Of a stretch of 51,616 nt of DNA, positions 35,484 through 43,807 are shown in pieces. The number at the start of each line of letters is the position of its first letter. Position 1 is the stretch's first letter. The stretch spans positions 1 to 51,616 of the forward strand of contig JAEUQF010000178.1 in NCBI GenBank assembly GCA_016789745.1, given 5' to 3'. The notes below the pieces were generated by a model. The model searched no databases, was not told where the DNA came from, and saw only the letters and a list, made by a program, of their open reading frames with translations. The stretch is from Bryobacterales bacterium (GTDB taxonomy: Bacteria; Acidobacteriota; Terriglobia; Bryobacterales; Bryobacteraceae). The position numbers and the translations under genes were made by a program.

Positions 35484-37922
35484 CTACTTGCCCCCGCGCC
35501 AGTTCACGATCACGTGCAGTTTCGAGCCGGATTCCCGTCCTTCCCCGTGGCTGCCGTAGGCGAACGTTTGGCCGTCCGGACTGACAGCGTAGCGTCCGTT
35601 TACCGTGTTCGCCTGCTGCAGCCTCTGGATGGGGCCGAAGTTGAGCGTATCGCCGTTATCGATCACGGCGGTGGACACCAGCGTGCCATTCGCACGGAGG
35701 AAGAACAACTCCTTCCCATCGGCGCGCCACCGGGGGCAGGATCCAGCGCCATCCGGCACCGGGATGGTGAGTCTGCCGTCGGGCCAGCTTTGTAGGAACA
35801 CAGACCGGGCGTCGCCGGCGAAACGGTCGTAGGCCAGCCATTTCCGGCCCGGTGCGAGTTGGGGGTTGAGGGCGGGTTCGGAAACCAGGGTGCGGCTGGC
35901 GCGAGCAGCGCCGAAGGTAAGGTGTTGCAGAAGCGTGCCGGTGCCTCCCTGTCCGGAATCGCCCACGAATTCACGCGGCCCGATCATCTGGACGTGGTGC
36001 AAGGCACCAGGGCCCAGAAAGAGGGGCTCTCCGCCTTCCGCCGGAACCTGCCACATTTGCCCGCGGGACGAAAATGCGATGGTGCGCCCGTCAGCCGACC
36101 ATGCCCCGGCCCATGAAAACTCCTTGTTTACCACCGTGAACGCCTTGCGAGCCAAGTCCACCACCCACAGTTGGCCATTGTTCTCAAAGAGGAGGCGCTT
36201 GCCGTCCGGCGAGAACTCCGGATGGCCATAGGCTTGGGCGTCGGGATGGCGAAGCACGGCCAGCGGCGTCCCTGCGCGATTGACCAGGTGCAGACCGGCG
36301 GTCTCCTGGCCAGCGACACTCCGCGGCTCGGTTTCGATGTAGAGCAGGGTGCCGTTTCGGGAAATAGAAGGCATGGTCCCGTTCGGGAGGGTGATGGCTT
36401 CTTCAGTCGCCGTCAGTTTGTCCCAATCCATGCGCCGGGCCACCATGCCAGTGGGCTCCGGGAAGAAGCCGAAACCGGCGAAATTGCGCGTCTGCGTCAG
36501 GGCGGGCATCTTGCGGATGGCTCCGCCCGCCGAACCAACGTAAATGCCCTCGGTGTTGCGGTCGGTACTCTGCGCACGGAAGGCGAATCGCTTTCCGTCC
36601 GGCCGCGGGTAGGGCCCGGAGTGCGAGGTGTGACCGGCGGCGCCATCCAGAGTCGTAGCGGGCGTAGGTGTGCCCCCTGAGGCGGGAATCAACAGCAGCG
36701 GTCCTTTCTGTTGGCCCACCAGAATGCCAGCGTCGCCCCAGGCGATACCTTCCCCCTCACTGATCGTCGCCAGAGTCTGGCGGGAACTGCCGTCCACCTG
36801 CACCCGCATCACCCTCCCGCGGCTGAGATAGGCGATCGCGTTGCTATCGGGCGACCAGGCGGCATCGGTGGTCGCGCGAGTGCCCTCCAACTTCAGCAGC
36901 GTCGGCGAATCCAGGCGGCGGATGTAGAGTTCGCCGCCAATTGACAGCGGCCCCATGCTCAGCAGCAGTTTCCGGCCGTCCGGCGAGATGCGGGAAATGC
37001 GCGCTGTGAACCGCAACTCCGGAGGAGGAAGTATCTCGAAATGCACCCTCTGAGGAGGCTCCGGCTGGCGCAGCAACAGCACGCCCGTCAATGCCGTGGC
37101 TGTTGGGCCCAACGTTACGGCGGCCCAGCGCCAGACACCGGGGGAGGCGATAACGCCGGGCGTTGGGGGCGGTACGGCTGGCCCCGTCAGTTCCCGTAGT
37201 TCGATCAGCAGATCCCGCGCCGATTGCCAGCGCTCCTCCGGATCTTTCTGCAGGGCCCGCTTGATGATGCGGTCCAGGGCCGCGGGCATCGCGGGTTGCG
37301 CCTCGGTTACCGGCGGCGGCGCCACATGCATAATGCTAGCGATCACCGTCGCTTGCGTCTGGCCGCCAAAGGCGCGCTTGCCCGTCGCCATTTCGTAGAG
37401 CACGGCGCCGAAGGCCCAGATGTCGGTGCGGGCGTCGGCATCCTTGCCCTCCAACTGCTCGGGAGCCATGTAGGGAAAAGTGCCCATGACCACCCCTTCC
37501 TGGGTCAGGGCTTTTCGCACAGTGGCGTCCAACGGCCCCGGCTGATCGGCGGTCTTCGCCAGTCCGAAATCGAGCAGCTTTACTCCCGCGGCCGTCACCA
37601 GGATGTTGTCCGGCTTCAGATCGCGATGGGTCACCCCTTTGCGATGCGCCGCATCGAGCGCCGCCGCGACCTCCATCCCGTAGCGCTGCAGTTTCTCCAA
37701 AGGCAATGGCCCTTCGAGCGGCTTGCCTTCCAGGTACTCCATAACCAGGTAATGCAGCCCGTCCTGCGTGCCGACATCATAGAGCGCGCAGATGTTCGGA
37801 TGATTGAGGCTGGAGATGACTTTGGCTTCACGGGTGAAGCGCTCGGAAAACTGGGATCGAGAAACCTTGATGGCGACGGTGCGGTGCAGACGGGTGTCGC
37901 GGGCCTTGTAGACCTCGCCCAT
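35484..37922 (-). CDS. Ser/Thr protein kinase with TolB-like propeller, 5' end uncertain
   Basis: At least 812 aa. The catalytic domain has Lys19, THRDLKPDN (~102) and LDFGLAK (~120), then MGTFPYMAPEQ. One membrane helix lies near 265-285, then a PD40/TolB-like beta-propeller (repeats such as ISPDGRKLLL, WSPDSNAIAYLS, FSPDGKRLLFEN). The only usable ATG (37922) falls inside the glycine loop. Upstream in the same frame the codons still encode RLGHFEILSLLGQGG, the normal lead-in, but with no ATG, GTG or TTG. The next ATG (37974) is out of frame by one base. So either a one-base change has hit the 5' end, or a rare start is used. Confidence 0.82.
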   Translation of the reverse strand: MGEVYKARDTRLHRTVAIKVSRSQFSERFTREAKVISSLNHPNICALYDVGTQDGLHYLVMEYLEGKPLEGPLPLEKLQRYGMEVAAALDAAHRKGVTHRDLKPDNILVTAAGVKLLDFGLAKTADQPGPLDATVRKALTQEGVVMGTFPYMAPEQLEGKDADARTDIWAFGAVLYEMATGKRAFGGQTQATVIASIMHVAPPPVTEAQPAMPAALDRIIKRALQKDPEERWQSARDLLIELRELTGPAVPPPTPGVIASPGVWRWAAVTLGPTATALTGVLLLRQPEPPQRVHFEILPPPELRFTARISRISPDGRKLLLSMGPLSIGGELYIRRLDSPTLLKLEGTRATTDAAWSPDSNAIAYLSRGRVMRVQVDGSSRQTLATISEGEGIAWGDAGILVGQQKGPLLLIPASGGTPTPATTLDGAAGHTSHSGPYPRPDGKRFAFRAQSTDRNTEGIYVGSAGGAIRKMPALTQTRNFAGFGFFPEPTGMVARRMDWDKLTATEEAITLPNGTMPSISRNGTLLYIETEPRSVAGQETAGLHLVNRAGTPLAVLRHPDAQAYGHPEFSPDGKRLLFENNGQLWVVDLARKAFTVVNKEFSWAGAWSADGRTIAFSSRGQMWQVPAEGGEPLFLGPGALHHVQMIGPREFVGDSGQGGTGTLLQHLTFGAARASRTLVSEPALNPQLAPGRKWLAYDRFAGDARSVFLQSWPDGRLTIPVPDGAGSCPRWRADGKELFFLRANGTLVSTAVIDNGDTLNFGPIQRLQQANTVNGRYAVSPDGQTFAYGSHGEGRESGSKLHVIVNWRGGK

Positions 37923-38052
37923 ACCGCCCTGGCCGAGCAGTGAGAGGATCTCGAAGTGGCCGAGGCGATGGCATAGGTGTGTGGGATAGCTTAACGCAGG
38001 GGAGGAGGGGCGGGGGATAGAAACTAAATATTTCAGAGCACCCGCCTCAGCA

Positions 38053-38061
38053 TGGTATATT
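38053..38061 (+). promoter_or_regulatory. Extended -10 element for the sugar-acid type operon
   Basis: TGGTATATT fits TG-N-TATAWT. It ends 14 bases before ATG 38076 and overlaps an earlier in-frame ATG (38052), which is why 38076 was chosen as the start. No good -35 is seen. Confidence 0.45.
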
Positions 38062-38075
38062 CATCCTTCCTATTT

Positions 38076-38951
38076 ATGCGCGGCGTATTCCCTATCCTGG
38101 CTACCCCCTTCCACGACGACGGCTCCCTTGATTTCGACTCCCTGGACCGGCTCATCGACTACACACTCGATGCTGGCGTCCACGGTCTTGGCCTATTCGG
38201 CAATGCCAGCGAGGGCTACACGCTGTTGGCCGAGGAGCGCATCGACCTGCTGCGCCGCATCGTCAAACGGGTGAACGGACGTGTGCCGCTAGTGGTGAGT
38301 GCCAACCATACCGGCACCGACGCCGCTGTCCGGATCAGTGTCGAGGCACAGGATCAGGGCGCCGATGCGCTGATGGTGCTGCCCCCTTATCTGTTGAAGC
38401 CCGACGGCGACGGCCTGTTCTTCTACTTCGATGCCATCAGCAAGGCTGTGCGCATTCCGATCATGGTGCAGGATGCGCCGCTGCTGACCACGGTGGCGAT
38501 GCCCACCCCGCTGCTGGCGCGCATGGGCCGCGAGATTGAGCACGTCACACTGGTGAAAGTGGAGGCCCCGCCCACTGCCCCAAAGATCAGCGCGCTCCAC
38601 ACGGCCGCCCCGGACCTGGGCCTGTTCGGCGGGTTGAACGGGCAATTTTTCATCGAAGAGATGGAGCGCGGCGCCATTGGGACAATGCCTAATAACGATA
38701 TTCCGGCGGTCTTCGTAGCCATCTGGAACGCCATGGAGAGTGGTAACAAAGGCGAAGCGTGGCGAATCTTCTCAAATGCTTTACCATTGCTCCGATATGA
38801 ATTACAGCCGGGACTTGGCGTGTCTGCCATGAAGCACAACATGGTCAAACGCGGCATTCTGGCCAGTGCGCGGGTGCGTCATCCCACCTCAACGCTGGCC
38901 GGTACGGGATTGCAGGAGTTGGAACTGCTGCGGTCCATGGCGGAAGCATGA
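38076..38951 (+). CDS. DapA/NanA-superfamily lyase, probably for a keto-sugar acid
   Basis: A 291 aa TIM-barrel protein of the DapA/N-acetylneuraminate lyase family. Visible: ATPFHDDGSLDF, GNASEGYTLLAEER (in place of G-T-T-G-E), LPPYLLKP, and the Schiff-base lysine Lys161 in VTLVKVEAP. The tyrosine normally found in the YNVP motif is replaced by Gln132 in MVQDAP, so it is unlikely to be a true dihydrodipicolinate synthase. With an enolase-superfamily gene overlapping by ATGA, a role in cleaving or dehydrating a 2-keto-3-deoxy sugar acid is the best inference. The substrate is unknown. Confidence 0.88.
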   Translation: MRGVFPILATPFHDDGSLDFDSLDRLIDYTLDAGVHGLGLFGNASEGYTLLAEERIDLLRRIVKRVNGRVPLVVSANHTGTDAAVRISVEAQDQGADALMVLPPYLLKPDGDGLFFYFDAISKAVRIPIMVQDAPLLTTVAMPTPLLARMGREIEHVTLVKVEAPPTAPKISALHTAAPDLGLFGGLNGQFFIEEMERGAIGTMPNNDIPAVFVAIWNAMESGNKGEAWRIFSNALPLLRYELQPGLGVSAMKHNMVKRGILASARVRHPTSTLAGTGLQELELLRSMAEA

Positions 38952-40096
38952 TGATTGAGAAAATCGAAGCTTGGCCGGTACGTTTGCCGCGCGACTTCGC
39001 TAAGGCGATGGGCGGCGCGGGAACCCCCACACGGCTGGCTGGCGGCGCCGGCGATTACCGCTGGTCAGACGTCTACCCCGCGCTGTACTCGATCAACTAC
39101 GAGACGGCGCTGGTCAAAGTAACGATGGCTGATGGCGTGGTGGGTTGGGGCGAGGCACAAGCCCCGCTGGCTCCGGAAGTGGCCTGCGAGATCGTCCGAC
39201 TGCTGCTGGCGCCGGCCATTGTCGGCGTGCCGTTTGACGGTTCGCGCGCGGCCATCGAGTGGCTGTGGGACCGCATGTATGCCACCATGCGCGTGCGGGG
39301 GCAAACCGGCGGCTTCATGATGGATGCCATAAGCGGGGTGGACATCGCGCTCTGGGACATTGCGGGCAAAATGGCCGGAAAGCCGATTGCCGCGATGCTG
39401 TCGGAGAACCCTGCTTGGCGCCTGCCGGCGTATGTCAGCGGATTGCCGCTGGCCGGCCGCGGTGCCGCTGCCCTGCCCTACCGCGATGCGGGCCTGACGC
39501 GCTTCAAGCTCTTCTACGACACACCGCACACGGGCGAGTTTCTGGAAAGCCTGGACGAAATGCCCACCGGCACGCGCTATGCGGTGGATGCGCTGTGGCG
39601 GTTTGACCTGGACGAAGCGATCGGCTTTGGACGCGAGTTGGATCTACGGGAAGCGCTGTGGTTTGAAGCGCCGCTGCTGCCGGAGAGTCCGACCGAGCAT
39701 GCCGCACTGGCGCAGCGCGTGGCAACGCCAATCGCCATAGGGGAGTCGTACCGAACGCGATACGAAATGGCTCCTTTCTTCCGTGAGGGCGTCTTGCGCG
39801 TGTATCAGCCGGACTTGGGCCGCGTCGGCATTACCGAAGGCATACGGTTAGCTAGCATGGCAACCGTAGCCAAAGCCGACGTGGTGCCGCACCTCAGCAT
39901 TGCCTGCGGCCCGCAGATTGCCGCCGCGCTGCAGTTTTCGGCCGCCGTGAACTGTCACCTGGTGGAGTACAACCCGCAGGTGCTGGCCATCGCGAATCGT
40001 TTCCTGCGAACCCCGCTGCGCATTGAAACAGATACCTACGTGGTGCCGGAAGGGCCGGGGCTGGGCATCGAGATCGACGAATCCAAGCTGCCGTGA
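38948..40096 (+). CDS. Enolase-superfamily (mandelate racemase/sugar acid dehydratase-like) enzyme
   Basis: A 382 aa protein. The N-terminal capping domain is followed by a TIM barrel with Lys187 (FKLFYD), metal ligands Asp214 (VDALWRF), Glu240 (WFEAPL) and Glu265 (IGESY), and His315 in VVPHLSIACG. This Lys/His pair and the ligand order fit the mandelate racemase subgroup, which takes a proton next to a carboxylate; members include sugar acid dehydratases. The second lysine of KxK is Phe/Tyr here. It sits between the DapA-like lyase and a methyltransferase-like gene, overlapping both. Confidence 0.88.
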   Translation: MMIEKIEAWPVRLPRDFAKAMGGAGTPTRLAGGAGDYRWSDVYPALYSINYETALVKVTMADGVVGWGEAQAPLAPEVACEIVRLLLAPAIVGVPFDGSRAAIEWLWDRMYATMRVRGQTGGFMMDAISGVDIALWDIAGKMAGKPIAAMLSENPAWRLPAYVSGLPLAGRGAAALPYRDAGLTRFKLFYDTPHTGEFLESLDEMPTGTRYAVDALWRFDLDEAIGFGRELDLREALWFEAPLLPESPTEHAALAQRVATPIAIGESYRTRYEMAPFFREGVLRVYQPDLGRVGITEGIRLASMATVAKADVVPHLSIACGPQIAAALQFSAAVNCHLVEYNPQVLAIANRFLRTPLRIETDTYVVPEGPGLGIEIDESKLP

Positions 40097-41187
40097 TCCG
40101 CTGGTGGCTGGCACTGGCCGTCGTGGGGCTGCGAGTGGCGGATCTGCCCGAACCCCTGCGCCCGTTGTTTGCCGACCTGCCGGAGTTCCTGCGCAACAGC
40201 GACCAGCAGGCGGCGCAACGGTTGGAAGAGGGTGAATGGGATCACCTGGTCTTCTACGTCCTGCAATCGACGAGTTTCACGGACCTGCCGTCCATTGACC
40301 CTGCCCGCGCGGCACGCTCGGAACAGGTGCCGGACGTCGTACTGGCCCGTTTCCGAGCCTTCCAGCGATCCGGGGAGCGCAATGACCGGATGTCGTATTT
40401 CCGGCGGATGCAGCCGTCCGAGGCGCGCTTCGTGCAAGAGTATCAACGGGCCATTCGCTTCCTGCATGCCAAGGAAGTGGAATCCCAGTCGCGCGAGCAG
40501 GTGGCGGCCCTCTATCGGACGCGGGGCCATAGTTCGGACACAGCCATCGAAGCCAGCTACGGAGCCTATGAAGCTTTGCGGGCACTGCGGCAGCGCGAGC
40601 CCGCGTTGCGGATGGAACGCGTGCTGATCCTTGGTCCAGGCGTGGACTTCGCCCCGCGCATGGACTTACAGGAAGACAGCCCGCCGCGCAGCTATCAGCC
40701 GTTTGCCGTGGCGGGATCGCTGCTGGCTTTGGGTCTGGCCCGCCGGGAGGAGTTGACCGTACAGTGCGCTGACCTGAATCCGCGCGTGGTGGCCCATTTT
40801 GGCCGTCCGCAGCCGGACCTGCCGCTACGCTTTGCGGCCGAAGATGACGAGCAGCGGGCGTTTCTGAAAGCCGCGAGCCAAGGGCTGGGGATGAAGGTAA
40901 CCGCATCGCGGCTGAACGTTGTCACGGGACGACTGGCGCAGCGCTTTGACCTGATCGTCGCCACTAACCTGCTGCTTTATCTGGAGGACAAGGAACTGGC
41001 GCTGGCATTGACCAACATCCGCCACATGCTGCTTCCCGGCGGCCTCCTGATCCACAATGAGCAGCGACCGGAAGCCGAGGCCTTCGCGCGCGTGCTGGGC
41101 ATGCCGGTGATCGACGCGCGGATGGTGCGGCTATCGGCCAAACGGAGGCTGTACGATGCAGCGGTGGTACACCGCGCGGCGGACTAG
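40093..41187 (+). CDS. Methyltransferase-like protein
   Basis: A 364 aa protein with a GTG start overlapping the previous stop (GTGA). The first ~20 residues are hydrophobic (IRWWLALAVVGLRVADLP) and may be a signal peptide or anchor. Residues ~175-340 look like a class I methyltransferase fold: VLILGPGVDFAPRMD, TVQCADLNPRVV, FDLIVATNLLLYLEDKELALAL, and HMLLPGGLLIHNE, somewhat like CheR-type enzymes. The glycine motif (LGPGVD) is short and partly degenerate, so activity is uncertain. Its presence in a sugar-acid type operon is unexplained. The stop shares CTAG with the convergent gene. Confidence 0.7.
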   Translation: MIRWWLALAVVGLRVADLPEPLRPLFADLPEFLRNSDQQAAQRLEEGEWDHLVFYVLQSTSFTDLPSIDPARAARSEQVPDVVLARFRAFQRSGERNDRMSYFRRMQPSEARFVQEYQRAIRFLHAKEVESQSREQVAALYRTRGHSSDTAIEASYGAYEALRALRQREPALRMERVLILGPGVDFAPRMDLQEDSPPRSYQPFAVAGSLLALGLARREELTVQCADLNPRVVAHFGRPQPDLPLRFAAEDDEQRAFLKAASQGLGMKVTASRLNVVTGRLAQRFDLIVATNLLLYLEDKELALALTNIRHMLLPGGLLIHNEQRPEAEAFARVLGMPVIDARMVRLSAKRRLYDAAVVHRAAD

Positions 41188-42185
41188 AGCGGGCGCACCT
41201 TCACCAGGCGGGAAGCGTCGTGTGCGGTGACTTTCAGCGGATTGCGCAGCGGCTTGCCAAAACCTTCGTAGCAGATCTCCATCACATCGCCGTCCTGCAG
41301 CTTCAAACCGGCACCGAAGCTGAAGGCACTGGCTCCGTAGAAGTGGATGTGCACGTCGCCGGGGCGGCAATGCAGCGGGAACTTGAAGTGATGATGCTCC
41401 ATATTCGCCAGCGAATGACACATGTTGGCCTCGCCGGTGCGCACCGGCTTTTCCCAAACCGTATCGTCGCCGCGGAACACGCGGATGGAACCGGCTACGT
41501 CGCCGAAGTCCGGATCCAGCTTCAGTTCCGGTCCAATGGAGCACTGGCGAATCTTGGAGGAAGCCAGATACAGGTAGTTCTTCTTCTCAAAGACATGGTC
41601 TGAGAATTCGTTTCCCTGGGCCATGCCGGCGCGGCAAGGGTTGCCGTCCTTATCGATGAGATAGATGCCGGCAATCTCACCTTCCTCGCCCCCGTCTTCG
41701 GCAAACCAGGGCACTTCCAGCGGCTGGTTCGGGCCGGCCAGCATTAGACCGTTACCCTTATAGAACCACTCGGGCGAGGTACCCGGGCAACCGGACATGG
41801 GACGTCCGCCCTGTTCGCCCCACTTGTACATGCGCATGCTGTCGGTTTCCACGGCGCCCGCGGCATGCATCGCCTGACGGGTTTCGACACTGGCCATGTG
41901 CGTGAGCCCGGTCCCGGTGACGTGGCAGCGCCCCGGTTCAGCAGGATGATCGAAGGCCGGCAGCAGGCCCCACTCCGACCTGCCGCTGAGCACATGTTCG
42001 TAGTTAAGTGTCAGCGAAGTGGTGGCGTCTTCGGCCAGGCGGGCCAGCGGTGTTCCGGTCGCGATGGCTTCCTGCGCCAGATCGTAAGCTGAACTGATGC
42101 TGGTGAGCACCTGCAGATTATGGTCGTCAACAAGGGCCACGGCGCGGCCGTGGGCAGGATGGAGTAGCTGAACCAGACTGGCCAT
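41184..42185 (-). CDS. GguC/AraD1 family protein (FAH-like fold)
   Basis: A 333 aa protein starting MASLVQLLHPAHGRAVALVDD. It has LNYEHVLSGRSEWGLLPAFDHP, HVTGTGLTHMASVETRQAMH, GCPGTSPEWFYKGNG, GNEFSDHVFEKKNYLYLASSK and DVHIHFYGASAFSFG, which I recognise as the GguC/AraD1 group of fumarylacetoacetate hydrolase-like proteins found with sugar uptake or L-arabinonate/galactarate genes. ATG 42185 was chosen because the family starts there. It is the last gene of a minus-strand run but borders the sugar-acid type operon across the convergent stop, so it may serve the same substrate. Confidence 0.85.
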   Translation of the reverse strand: MASLVQLLHPAHGRAVALVDDHNLQVLTSISSAYDLAQEAIATGTPLARLAEDATTSLTLNYEHVLSGRSEWGLLPAFDHPAEPGRCHVTGTGLTHMASVETRQAMHAAGAVETDSMRMYKWGEQGGRPMSGCPGTSPEWFYKGNGLMLAGPNQPLEVPWFAEDGGEEGEIAGIYLIDKDGNPCRAGMAQGNEFSDHVFEKKNYLYLASSKIRQCSIGPELKLDPDFGDVAGSIRVFRGDDTVWEKPVRTGEANMCHSLANMEHHHFKFPLHCRPGDVHIHFYGASAFSFGAGLKLQDGDVMEICYEGFGKPLRNPLKVTAHDASRLVKVRPL

Positions 42186-42215
42186 GAGCCGCCAATATAG
42201 CATGGCGGGCCGAAA

Positions 42216-43076
42216 TCAACGCCAGGAGGATTCAACCGGCTGGCCGATCCAACAGGCGGGTGGCTTCAAACGCAGCAGTGCGGCAAGCGTGGCCGCGGTA
42301 TCAAAGGTGTTCACCGGAACCGTGAGTTCGCCACGCCGGATGCCGGGCCCGCTGAGGATCCAGGGAATCTCCAACTCGCCCATGGTGTTACCACCATGTT
42401 TCCGGGCGTTGCCGCCATGGTCGGCAGTAATGAGGAAGGTGGCGTCACGGCCGGCCGCTTCCCGAAATTGGCCGATGAGCCCGTCCACCATCTCGACGGC
42501 GGCCTTGTATTCAGGCCCCCACCAGCCGTGGTCGTGCCCGGCGTGGTCGACGTCGTCCAGGTGCAAGAACAGAAGCTCGGGCTTATGTTCTTTCCAATAG
42601 GCGATGGCCGCCTGAGTTGCCGGCGGCGAGCCCTTCACGTGGCGGATGAACGTAGGCGCTGCTTTTTCCACCATGCGGCCGAAGCCCTCCCAGTCATGAA
42701 CGATGGCGATGTGCGCGCTCGGCCGCTGCTGGCGGAGCAGGCCGAAGATGGTGGGGAACGTCTGGGCCATGCCTTGGCAGGAAGGGGAAAACTCGAACTT
42801 ATCCGGCTGCCAGTCGTTGGAGGTGATGCCGTGTTGTTCCGGTCCGGCGCCCATGATGAGCGAAGCCCAGTTCGGACTGCTGACGGTGGGCATGACACCG
42901 CGGGCCTTAAGGGTCCAGGAGCCGGCGGCCATGAGCGCGCGAAGGTTGGGAGCTTTGGCATCGAACTGCAGGGCTTGGGCGCCGAAGCCATCCAGGCCGA
43001 TGACGATGATGTGCTTAGGTCGAGGCTGTGCGGCCGCAAGCGCGGCGAAGGCCAACAGCAGCACCAGAGGCTTCAT
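42216..43076 (-). CDS. Alkaline-phosphatase-superfamily hydrolase, secreted
   Basis: A 286 aa protein with a signal peptide (MKPLVLLLAFAALAAAQP). It carries metal site IGLDGFG, nucleophile region MPTVSSPNWASLI, HLDDVDHAGHDHGW, ITADHGG and LSGPGI, the pattern of type I phosphodiesterase/nucleotide pyrophosphatases. Phosphonoacetate hydrolase belongs to the same superfamily, and the gene overlaps phnX by ATGA, so a phosphonate substrate is possible, though predicted export argues for an outside substrate. Substrate not determined. Confidence 0.85.
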   Translation of the reverse strand: MKPLVLLLAFAALAAAQPRPKHIIVIGLDGFGAQALQFDAKAPNLRALMAAGSWTLKARGVMPTVSSPNWASLIMGAGPEQHGITSNDWQPDKFEFSPSCQGMAQTFPTIFGLLRQQRPSAHIAIVHDWEGFGRMVEKAAPTFIRHVKGSPPATQAAIAYWKEHKPELLFLHLDDVDHAGHDHGWWGPEYKAAVEMVDGLIGQFREAAGRDATFLITADHGGNARKHGGNTMGELEIPWILSGPGIRRGELTVPVNTFDTAATLAALLRLKPPACWIGQPVESSWR

Positions 43077-43807
43077 GCAAGAGACTCCATGGCGGATTCG
43101 AGTTCCTCCAGCGTAGCAATGACGCGGTCCGCGCCGGCCTGCTCCAGCCGTTGGCGGGCGACCTCCGGGCCGAAGGCCGCCGCTTCGTTACTGCTGTTGA
43201 CGACACCGATGGCCCAGACACCGGCATTGCGCGCCTCCTGCATATCGCTGGGCGTATCGCCCACCTTTACGACAGCGGAAGGAGGGTAGACATCGAGATG
43301 CCGCATGACTTCGAAGATCATCCAGGGCAATGGGCGTCCCAGGCTATTGGTCTCCGTGGGTGTGATGGCGAAGTCCGGCGCATAGCCTTGCGCATGGGCT
43401 TTGGGGATGACCAGATCGAGCATGGGCCGGGTGTAGCCCGTGGTCCCGCCGATGCGGATACCGCGGGCGCGGAGCGAGGCCACGATCGCGGGCACGCCTG
43501 CGATGACATTCGAGTACTCCTCAATGCAGGCCAGCAACGAGGGAGTGAAATTGGCAACCAGACGCTCGATATCGCGTTCGCCGGGCTCGCGGCCGAAGGA
43601 GCCCTGCCAGGCGTTCGCCACGCGCGGCAGACGGCAGATCTCGCGAATCTGGTCCTTCTTGAGCAGGCCCATGGCGTGGCGCGATTCGGAGCCTTCCAAC
43701 GGCACGCCCTCGGCAGAGAAGATACGGTCGAGAACCACCACCGGGGCCTGGCAGCCGTAGTCAACCACGGTGCCGGCCCAATCGAAAATAACGGCTTTAG
43801 GCTTCAT
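43073..43807 (-). CDS. phnX: Phosphonoacetaldehyde hydrolase (phosphonatase)
   Basis: A 244 aa HAD-family enzyme (EC 3.11.1.1), which breaks the C-P bond of phosphonoacetaldehyde to give acetaldehyde and phosphate. The nucleophile Asp9 is in VIFDWAGTVVDYG, and the Schiff-base lysine expected in the MG..K motif of this family is Lys50 (AMGLLKKDQ). VGDTPSDMQEARNAG is the HAD metal-binding end. It overlaps the upstream FAD oxidoreductase gene by 11 bp and the downstream phosphatase-like gene by 4 bp. No phnW transaminase is in view. Confidence 0.92.
   Translation of the reverse strand: MKPKAVIFDWAGTVVDYGCQAPVVVLDRIFSAEGVPLEGSESRHAMGLLKKDQIREICRLPRVANAWQGSFGREPGERDIERLVANFTPSLLACIEEYSNVIAGVPAIVASLRARGIRIGGTTGYTRPMLDLVIPKAHAQGYAPDFAITPTETNSLGRPLPWMIFEVMRHLDVYPPSAVVKVGDTPSDMQEARNAGVWAIGVVNSSNEAAAFGPEVARQRLEQAGADRVIATLEELESAMESLA

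Noticed and set aside
38076..38951. Calling the DapA-fold gene dapA (lysine synthesis)
   Set aside because: The YNVP tyrosine is absent and the neighbours are sugar-acid type genes.
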